Source: Cervus elaphus (lineage: Eukaryota > Chordata > Mammalia > Artiodactyla > Cervidae). Taken from it: a DNA stretch of 64,000 nucleotides. Below are positions 56,754 to 64,000 of this stretch, in pieces. Each line of letters starts with the position of its first letter. Position 1 is the first letter of the stretch. The translations under genes and the position numbers were made by a program. The notes beneath the pieces are model-generated. The model made no database searches, was not told where the DNA came from, and worked only from the letters and a program-made list of their open reading frames with translations. Location of the stretch: NCBI RefSeq assembly GCF_910594005.1, contig NC_057829.1, positions 62,975,001 through 63,039,000 on the forward strand, in the 5' to 3' direction.

Positions 56754-57542
56754 TTCTGTTCAGTTCAGTCACTCAGTCGTGTCCAACTCTTTGTGACCCC
56801 ATGAATCGCACCATGGCCAGGCCTCCCTGTCCATCACAAACTCCCGGAGTTCACTCAAACTCATGTCCATCGAGTTGGTGATGCCATCCAGCCATCTCAT
56901 CCTCTGTCATCCCCTCCTCCTCCTGCCCCCAATCCCTCCCAGCATCAGGGTCTTTTCCAATGAGTCAACTCTTCGCGTGAGGTGGCCAAAGTACTGGAGT
57001 TTCAGCTTCAGCATCAGTCCTTCCAATGAACACCCAGGACTGATCTCCTTTAGGATGGACTGGTTGGAACTTCTTGCAGTCCAAGGGACTCTCAAGAGTC
57101 TTCTCCAACACCACAGTTCAAAAGCATCAATTTTTCGGCACTCTGCTTTCTTCACAGTCCAACTCTCACTTCCATACATGACCCCTGGAAAAACCATAGC
57201 CTTGACTAGACGGACCTTTGTTGGCAAAGTAATGTCTCTGCTTTTTATTATGCTATCTAGGTTGTCATAACTTTCCTTCCAAGGAGTAAGCATCTTTTAA
57301 TTTCATGGTTGCAATCACCATCTGTAGTGATTTTGGAGCCCCCATAAAATGAAGTCTGACACTGTTTCCACTGTTTCCCCATCTATTTCCCATGAAGTGA
57401 TGGGACCAGATGCCATGATCTTAGTTTTCTGAATGTTGAACTTTAAGCCAACTTTTTCACTCTCCTCTTTCACTTTTGTCAAGAGGCTTTTTAGTTCCTC
57501 TTCACTTTCTGCCATAAGGGTGGTGTCATCTGCATATCTGAG
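56754..57542 (-). mobile_element. BovB LINE 3' fragment, about 790 bp
   Basis: Antisense BovB from the 'ttcagttcagtc' tail to the RT region. On the minus strand residues YADDTTLMAESEEELKSLL are readable near 57535-57480, so the fragment begins at the RT active site. A frameshift near 57290-57340 separates this from the C-terminal frame (57293-56907: [17 protein letters not shown] [23 protein letters not shown]). 5'-truncated and inactive. Confidence 0.94.
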
Positions 57543-57738
57543 TACAGTCAGGAGTCCCCTAACGTAATAACTCAGGCAGATCACCCTAAATAGATGTCCA
57601 ACTAGCTAAGAAGAAACGTTCATGTGCAAAAATGATCCAATCAGTTTTCATGCCTCTCTCTTAAATAGGAGTAGAGATTTAAGGATCATTTTACATTCGA
57701 GGAAAATCTTTTATGTGAAAGACAAAAACAAAATAAAG
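57543..57738. other. Single-copy DNA
   Basis: Nothing recognised. Confidence 0.3.
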
Positions 57739-57739
57739 A

Positions 57740-57950
57740 GATGAGGAAAGGAGGAAAGACTATAGAGGTAAAAATTAAATGAAGAAACGATAGGAAAAAC
57801 TATCAGAGAAGAAAGGAAAGGAAGGAAGGGAGAGAGGGAGAAAGAAAGAAAGAGAAGGAAAGAGAATGGGAAGAAGGAAGGAAAAGGGGAAGAAAAAGGG
57901 AGGAAGGAAGGAAGAGAAGAGAAAGTAAGGAAAGAAACAAAATAAACAAA
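57740..57950 (+). repeat. Purine-rich (GGAA/GAAA)n tract
   Basis: About 200 bp almost entirely A and G on the plus strand, with AAGGAAGG, GAAAGAAAG and GGGAGAGA variants. The frames it generates on the minus strand (F/S/L-rich) are artefacts of low complexity. Confidence 0.9.
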
Positions 57951-58034
57951 TACGACTAAAATTGATAGAAGCATTCAGAAACAAGGAAGAAGCTATAAGA
58001 AGCCATAAAAAGGAAGCTTTGATGTAGTATATAT

Positions 58035-58815
58035 ACACAATGGAATATTACTCAGCCATAAAAAGGAACACATTTGAGTCAGTTCTGATGACGTGGATGA
58101 ACCTAGAACCTGTTATACAGAGTGAAGTGAGTCAGAAAGAGAAAGATAAATACCATATTCTAATGCACATATACGGAATCTAGAAAAATGGTACTGAAGA
58201 ATTTATTTACAGGGTAGCAATGGAGAAACAGACACAGAGAATAGACTTTTGGACATGGGGTGAGGGGAGGAGAGGGTGAGATGTATGGAAAGAGTAACAT
58301 GGAAACTTACATTACCATATGTAAAATAGAAAGCCAACAGGAATTTGCTGTATAGCTCAGGAAACTCAAACAGAGGGTCTGTATCAACCTAGAGGGGTGG
58401 GATGGGGAGGAAAGTGGGAGGGAGGTTCAAAAGGGAGAGGATATATGTATACCTATGGCTGATTTTAGAGAAGACAATGGCACCCCACTCCAGTACTCTT
58501 GCCTGGAAAATCCCATGGATGGGGGAGCCTGGTAGGCTGTGGTCCATGGGGTCACTAAGAGTCGGACACGACTGAGTGACTTCACTTTCACTTTTCACTT
58601 TCACACATTGGAGAAGGAAATGGCAACCCACTCCAGTGTTCTTGCCTGGAGAATCCCAGGGATGGGGGAGCTTGGTGGGCTGCTGTCTATGGGATCACAC
58701 AGAGTTGGACACGACTGAAGTGACTTAGCAGCAGCAGCAGGATGGCTGATTTATGTTGAGGTTTGACAGAAAACAACAAAATTGTGTAAAGCAATTATCC
58801 TTCAATAAAAGGTAA
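58035..58815 (+). mobile_element. L1 3' end (older bovine type), split by BOV-A2
   Basis: 'caatggaatattactcagccataaaaaggaacacatttgagtcag' (end of ORF2, to 'catatacggaatctag' near 58187), then 3'UTR with 'ggaatttgctgtatagctcaggaaactcaaacagagggtctgtatcaacctagaggggtgggatgggg' and an end 'aattatccttcaataaa'. The 3'UTR resembles that of L1 copy 1. It is interrupted at 58468-58741. Confidence 0.9.
58468..58741 (+). mobile_element. BOV-A2 SINE with TSD
   Basis: Two BovA monomers joined by 'cttcactttcacttttcactttcacacattgga', with an (AGC)n tail. TSD ATGGCTGATTT(T)A at 58455-58467 and 58742-58753. Confidence 0.96.
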
Positions 58816-58971
58816 ATTAAAAAGAAAAAAAAGGAAGCTTTGAGGAATAAAAAGTGTTTTTGAAAATCAGAAATATGATAGCAGAAACAAAAATTTTAAC
58901 AGAAAATTTAGATGATTAAGGAGATTTAACAGAAAACAGAAGAAAAAACAAGAGAAAAATATATAAAAATT
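58816..58971. other. A-rich DNA leading into HAL1-like sequence
   Basis: A-rich. Probably the left part of the HAL1-like element seen after the BovB insertion. Confidence 0.35.
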
Positions 58972-58979
58972 AGACTACT

Positions 58980-59297
58980 GTTTGTATGATCAAACCATTC
59001 AATCTGTAAATCAGTCCTGAATATTCGTTGGAAGGACTGATGCTGAAGCTGAAGCTCCAATACTTTGGCCATCTGATGCAAAAAGCTGACTCATTGGAAA
59101 AGACCCTGATGTTGGGAAAGACTGAGGGCAAGAGGAGAAGCAGGTGGCAGAGGATGAGATGGTTGGATGGCATCACTGATTCAATGAACATAAGTTTGAG
59201 CAAACTCAGGGAGATAGTGAAAGACAGAGAAGCCTGACTTGCTGCAGTCCATGGGGTCACAAAGAGTTGGACACAAGTTAGATACTGAACAACAACA
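58980..59297 (+). mobile_element. BovB LINE 3' fragment with TSD
   Basis: Begins 'gtttgtatgatcaaaccattcaatctgtaaatcagtcctgaatattcg' and ends 'gatactgaacaacaac'. TSD AGACTACT at 58972-58979 and 59298-59305. Confidence 0.93.
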
Positions 59298-59305
59298 AGA
59301 CTACT

Positions 59306-60420
59306 CTTGAGGAGGTCTGATATCTGACTAGTGGAAGTTGCAGAAGAGAGAGAGAACACACACACAAATAATAATGAAAAAGAAAATCATCAAAGAAAAA
59401 ATTCAGAAAAATTTTCCTAAACTGAAGGGCATGAGTTTCAGATTGATAGGGTCTACCACATACCTATTAACAGAATAAAAAGAGAGTCACACACAGGATC
59501 ACTGAGGACAAAAAGAAGATTTTAGTGGTACCAACAGAGAAAAAACAGGGCAAATAAAAGGACTGGAAATTTAAAAAGCATCCGATTTCTCAAAAGTTAC
59601 AAGAAAAGCTAGAATAAGATGGAGCCAAAGCATCAAAATCTAAGGGAAATCATATTCATCCAAAATATAAATCAAACTTTAATACAAGGTCTCAACATGT
59701 TTACCCCTCATTTATCTTTTCTCAGGAAGTTCTTGGGAAAAAAATGTTCCACCAAAATGGGGAGTGAACTTTATAAAAAGGCATGGATCCAACAAATAAG
59801 AGAGCCAAAAGGAATCCCTAGGATGATGGTAAAGGGAGATCCCAGGACAACAGCTGTGCAGGAAGCACGGAGATCAACTAGTCCAGATGGGACCAGAGGA
59901 GAGAATGCTCCAGGAGCACATCTCCAAGGATGAGATGAAACTGATGGCTACCTGGAGTGTTTGCACAAAGAGCAAGATTCACCCCTCTGGTACAGAGTTT
60001 AGGAATGAATTGAGGAAAGACTAAGGGAAATTAAGTAAATGAAAAAGAGTTATTAACTGCAGGAAAACAAAAAATTGTGGAAGAAAGAAAATGTAATCAT
60101 TGCACAAACATTCTCTTCTGCAAGTCATATTTACATAGCAATAAAACAGTAATCACTGAATTCTGATCTACCCAATACTTAAGATATAAAATATTGGAGG
60201 ACAGGGAAATGTCAGTATATTTCAGTGTGTAAGGAGGAAGGGAGATATGAGAGCTAAACTCATCCTTTCTAGTAGGAAATTGCTAATATTTAAATTGCAA
60301 AAAATTTAAAATACCATCAGATTGTTATTTAGAAATATGGAAACAAATACCAGAAATGACTAAAATTGTGATGATTGCTTCTGGGGAGGGGGAGGTGGGG
60401 TTGTGAAGGGTAGAGCTGGG
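59306..60420 (+). mobile_element. HAL1-like old LINE, sense
   Basis: 'gggcatgagtttcagattgatagggtctaccacatacc', 'ggtctcaacatgtttacccctcatttatcttttctcaggaagttcttggg' and 'aaggaatccctaggatgatggtaaagggagatcccaggacaacagctgtgcagg' follow, in order, a HAL1-type LINE. A 104-codon frame at 59619-59933 is a surviving piece of it. No host-gene evidence. Confidence 0.55.
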
Positions 60421-60714
60421 TACTGATGGTCTTTATTATAAACAAAAATGCAATACACATCTTTATTACAGAAAAATTGGAAACTACAAAAAAGTAAAAT
60501 GACCATAAGTGTTCCTATACTCTCTATGTCTAAAGGTTAATACTGCTTACCTATCAGTGCCTTCTCTTTGAATTCTGTGCATTTTTACATTATTGAGGTA
60601 TGAATTGTATATTTTATATTTTATTTTAGTCACTTAAAAGCATTTTACCATTTTCATAATTATTTTCACAATAGATTATTTAATAATATATAATATTATT
60701 TATTTAGGTATAAC
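60421..60714. other. AT-rich unassigned DNA
   Basis: Possibly part of the adjacent old L1. Contains 'taataatatataatattatttattta'. Confidence 0.3.
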
Positions 60715-62055
60715 AATTTAGGCTTTTTTTCCAATATCTTATTATGAAAGATTTCAAATAGAAACAGAAAAAATTGTATAGTGAAAACCAAATATGCACC
60801 ACCTAGGTTCTATAACATTTTGCTACATTTGCTTCATCATACGTCTAGTCAGGCTATGGTTTTTCCAGGGGTCATGTATGGATGTCAGAGTTGGACTATA
60901 AAGAAAGCTGAGTGCCGAAAAATTGATGCTTTTGAACTGTGGTGCTGGAGAAGACTCTTGAGAGTCCCTTGGACTGCAAGGAGATCCAACCAGTCCATCC
61001 TAGGGGAGATCAGTCCTGGGTGTTCAATGGAAGGACTGATGTTGAAGCTGAAACTCCAACACTTTGGCCACCTGACGCAAAGAGCTGACTCACTGGAAAA
61101 GACCCTGATGCTGGGAGGGATTGGGGGCAGGAGGAGAAGGGGATGACAGAGGATGAGATGGTTGGATGGCATCGACTCGATAAACATGGGTTTGGGTGGA
61201 CTCCGGGAGTTGGTGATGGACAGGGAGGCCTGGTGTGCTGCGGTCCATGGGGTCACAAAGAATCGGGCACAACTGAGTGACTGAACTGAACATTTATCAA
61301 TCTATCCTTCTATCCATCCACTGATTTATTTTATGTTTTGAGGCATTTCAAAGTAAGTTGTAGACTTTAGTACACTTTATCCTATATACTTCATCAGTCA
61401 TACCATTATCTGAAGTTCAATATCTATATGGTTCTTTTTCTTAAGTGAATTTCACATATAACGATCTGCACAAAACTTAAATGATTACCATCTGATGAAG
61501 TCTGACAAAATCATGCATAGTCCTGTGTAACTCAAATCCCTATCAAAGTATAGAACATTATAATTACCCAAGGAAGGTCCCTCTTGTGCCTTTCCTTCTC
61601 AATCCATGTCTCTACCTCTTACAACCACAGAAGCAGTTAATTTTCTAATTTTCAAAATCTATTCCAGAACTTCACATAATTGGAATAACACAAATGTGCT
61701 GTTTAATATAAGGCTTTTTTTCCCTGTTTATCATAATGATTTTGAGATTCATTCAGGTTAAGAAGTGTATCATTACTTTGTTTTTTGATCTAGCTGAGTA
61801 CCATTCCTTTATATGAATATACAACAATTTGTTAAATGTACTCTATGCTGATAGACACCTGTTTCTAGTTTTTGTCTAACATTAATAAAACCACTATGAA
61901 TACTCATATAAAAGTTTCTGTGTGGCTTATTTTCATTTCCTTTGGGTAAATACCTAGCAATGGAATTGCTTTTTCATAGGATAGGTATATTTTAGAAATT
62001 GCCAGATATTCCAAAAGGAACCAGATATACTTTAATGATATTAAGAATTCTAATT
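60715..62055 (-). mobile_element. Old L1 3' region, antisense, split by BovB
   Basis: 'ccaatatcttattatgaaagatttcaaatagaaacagaaaaaattgtatagtgaaaaccaaatatgcaccacctaggttctataacattttgctac', then after BovB 'ggcatttcaaagtaagttgtagactttagtacac', 'ctgtgtaactcaaatccctatcaaagtatagaacatta', 'gattttgagattcattcagg' and 'gggtaaatacctagcaatggaattgc' are successive old-L1 3' modules. Confidence 0.8.
60842..61290 (+). mobile_element. BovB LINE 3' fragment
   Basis: 'cgtctagtcaggctatggtttttccaggggtcatgtatgg' to 'gactgaactgaac', about 450 bp. The C-terminal frame is still open: [20 protein letters not shown], then [13 protein letters not shown] uncertain. Confidence 0.94.
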
Positions 62056-62811
62056 TGTTGTCTTAGATAAGTTGTATTTTTCAAGGAATTTGTCCATTTC
62101 AGTTATCAAATTTGTTGGCATAAAGTTCTTCATAATATTATTCTCTTATTATACTTTTAATATCTATGTGATCTACAGTGAGAATCCTTCTTTTATTCCT
62201 ATAATGGAAATTTCTGTTCTATCTTTCCCATTCTCTTGCTCTCTCCCTGACCCTCAATCTCTTTCTCTCAGTTTTCAAATTTGTTCACCTACTCAAAGAA
62301 ACACTTCCAGTTTATAAATTTTCTTTTCTATTTGTCTATTTTATATTTTATTGTTTTCTGCTTTTACTTTTGTAATTTTCTTTATTTTACTTAGTTTGGA
62401 TTTAATTTGCTCTTTTTCTAGTGTCTTAAGATAGAAACTAAGGTCATTGATATCAATGCTTACTCTTTTCTCATATAAGCATATTAGAATATAAATTTCC
62501 TTCTAAGCTCTCCTTTTACTGAATTCCACAAATTTTGATAAAATATACCTTCATATTTATTTTGAAATATTTCCTACTTTCCCTCATGATTTTTTCTTTG
62601 ATCCATAGATTATTCTAAAGTGTGTTATTTAATTTCAAAATAAAAATACACCATCATATTCATATTCATTTCCAAGTATTTCCTAGTTGGTCTCATGATT
62701 TTTCCTTTGATCTGTAGATTATTTTAAAGTGTGCTATTTAAATTTCAAAGTATTTTGGTGTTTTATAGGTATTTTAATTACTGATATCTAACTTAATTTC
62801 TTTGTCATCAA
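62056..62811 (-). mobile_element. Old L1 ORF2 5' half, antisense (left part)
   Basis: 'caaggaatttgtccatttcagttatcaaatttgttggcataaagttcttcataatattattctcttattat', 'aatataaatttccttctaagctctccttttactgaattccacaaattttgat' and 'tttgatctgtagattattttaaagtgtgctatttaaatttcaaagtattttggtg' are sequential antisense ORF2 segments. The 'tttgatc.gtagattatt.taaagtgtg' segment occurs twice (about 62600 and 62708), suggesting a local duplication of about 110 bp. Confidence 0.8.
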
Positions 62812-63221
62812 AACAGGCACATGAGAAGATGATCAACATTGCTAATTATTAGAGAAATGCAAATCAAAACTACAATGAGATATGACCTCACATTGGTCAG
62901 AACAGCCATCATCAAAAAAGTCTACAAAGAATAAATGCCAGAAAGGGTGTGGAGAAAAGGGAACACTCCTACATTGTTGGTAGGAATGTAAATTGTAAAT
63001 TGGTGCAACCACTATGGAAAACAGTAGGCAGGTTCCTTAAAAAACTGAAAATAGAGTTACCATATGATTCAGCAATCCCAGTCCTGAACATGTATCCAGA
63101 AAGGATGAACATTCTAATATAAAAAGATACATGAACCCCAGTGTCCATAGCTGTACTATTTACAGTAGCCGAGACATGGAAGGAACCTAAAGGCCCATCA
63201 ATAGGTGACTGGATAAAGAGG

Positions 63222-63247
63222 ATGTGTGTGTGTATACACACACATGC
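63222..63247. repeat. (TG)n/(CA)n palindromic microsatellite
   Basis: TGTGTGTGTATACACACACA forms a self-complementary dyad within the L1. Confidence 0.85.
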
Positions 63248-63613
63248 ACACTGTGAAATATCACTCAGCCATAAAAATGATGAAGTATTGTGAATGTTGT
63301 TATTTGAAGCAACATGGGTGGACTTAGAGATTATCATACTGAGTAAAGTCAGACAGAGAAAAACAAATATTATATGATATATCATATGTGGAATCTAAAA
63401 AATAATACAAATGAATTTATTTACAAAACAGAAACAGTCTCACAGACATACATAGAAAGCAAATTTATGGTTACCAAAGAGGAAAGTGGGGGAGGGATAA
63501 ATTAGGAATACAGGATTCACAGATACACACCATTATATATAAAATAGATAAGCAACAAAAATACACTGTATAATACAGAGAATTGTATTTAGCATTCTGT
63601 AATAATCCATAAT

Positions 63614-63803
63614 GCTGGGAGGGATTGGGGGCAGGAGGAGAAGGGGACAACAGTGGATGAGATGCTGAATGGCATTGCCAACTCGATGGACATGAGTTTG
63701 GGTAAACTCCGGGAGTTGGTGATGGACAGGGAGGCCTGGCATGCTGCGATTCATGGGGTCGCAAAGAGTCAGACACGACTGAGCGACTGAACTGAACTGA
63801 CTG
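63614..63803 (+). mobile_element. BovB LINE 3' tail with perfect 13-bp TSD
   Basis: 190-bp BovB 3' end: 'gctgggagggattgggggcaggaggagaaggggac' to 'gactgaactgaactgactg'. A perfect TSD, AATAATCCATAAT, is at 63601-63613 and 63804-63816. Confidence 0.96.
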
Positions 63804-63816
63804 AATAATCCATAAT

Positions 63817-63856
63817 AGAAAATAATTAGAAATATATATATATATATAAAAACTAA
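63817..63856 (+). repeat. (TA)n microsatellite
   Basis: An uninterrupted AT run at about 63831-63848 lies within the L1 3' end. Confidence 0.8.
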
Positions 63857-63908
63857 ATCACTTTGCTGTACACCTGAAATTATAATATTGTAAATCAATT
63901 ATATTTCA

Positions 63909-64000
63909 ATTTAAAACTTGTGCATGATTTCAATCCTTTCAAATTTATTGAGACTTGTTTTTACAGATGAGCATATATGATCTATCTTGTTGAATGTTAC
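63909..64000 (-). mobile_element. Old L1 ORF2, antisense (right part), runs off the window
   Basis: 'tgatttcaatcctttcaaatttattgagacttgtttttacagatgagcatatatgatctatcttgttgaatgtt' directly continues the antisense L1 ORF2 broken at 62811. Confidence 0.8.

Larger units (their letters stand above)
62812..63908 (+). mobile_element. L1 3' end (older family) inserted in the opposite orientation
   Basis: Starts 'aaaacaggcacatgagaagatgatcaac' (ORF2 C-terminal region), with 'agaaatgcaaatcaaaactacaatgagatatgacctcacattggtcag' and 'aatatcactcagccataaaaatgatgaagtattg'. It ends 'tgctgtacacctgaaattataatattgtaaatcaattatatttcaat'. It sits between two parts of the antisense L1 and is interrupted by a BovB tail at 63614-63803. 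Confidence 0.88.

Noticed and set aside
57711..58038. F/S/L-rich 87-codon minus-strand frames
   Set aside because: Generated by the homopurine tract on the opposite strand.
59619..59933. A 104-codon plus-strand frame as a host gene
   Set aside because: The sequence follows a HAL1-like LINE module and lacks splice or promoter signals.

Overview
This is eukaryotic, AT-rich, repeat-laden mammalian DNA. It comes from a ruminant (pecoran/bovid type: cattle, sheep, goat or a relative). The diagnosis rests on several lineage-restricted mobile elements together: BovB (RTE-type) LINEs, BOV-A2 dimeric SINEs with AGC-rich tails, Bov-tA SINEs with a tRNA-Glu-like head, cetartiodactyl CHR-type SINEs, and L1 copies of the bovine type. 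Pan-mammalian fossils (MIR, L2, MER5A-like and other hAT copies, old L1, HAL1-like sequence) lie beneath these. The species cannot be fixed from sequence alone. Family names for the oldest repeats come from recalled consensus features, not from a database search.

Only one segment looks like a real protein-coding exon: 363-456 on the minus strand. It has a pyrimidine-rich acceptor, a GTGAGT donor and one open frame of 31 codons. I do not recognise the gene. If the exon is real, some or all of the rest of the window is intron or upstream flank of a minus-strand gene. I see no complete gene, no functional tRNA or rRNA gene, no CRISPR array and no recognisable endogenous retroviral gene.

Layout. 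1-11.3 kb: candidate exon, then mostly single-copy DNA with MIRs, a BovB 3' piece (4192-4811), a CHR SINE (8169-8447) and a Bov-tA (about 10.2 kb). 11.3-21.3 kb: a minus-strand LINE block. It holds an old L1 ORF1/5'UTR, then a nearly full-length decayed bovine-type L1 (13604-19320) cut by a BOV-A2, then a younger 5'-truncated L1 (19324-21345) whose ORF2 C-terminal part is still open. 21.3-28.2 kb: CHR and Bov-tA SINEs, a hAT-like MITE, old L1 and HAL1-like remnants. 28.2-34.2 kb: an old plus-strand L1 invaded by a 3.2 kb BovB, a Bov-tA and a composite Bov-tA/L1 insertion flanked by one pair of target-site duplications. 34.2-52 kb: mainly single-copy DNA with scattered MIR, L2, MER5A-like, BOV-A2, Bov-tA and one mariner MITE. 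52-56.5 kb: a decayed hAT transposon split by a young 2 kb L1. 56.7-64 kb: BovB pieces, a purine-rich tract, a HAL1-like LINE and nested old L1s in both orientations.

The window reads as layered retrotransposition rather than an operon-like or novel system. The items most worth following up are the exon, the Bov-tA/L1 chimera, a perfect 20-bp-stem hairpin at 52464-52514, and the two very similar young L1 3' copies.
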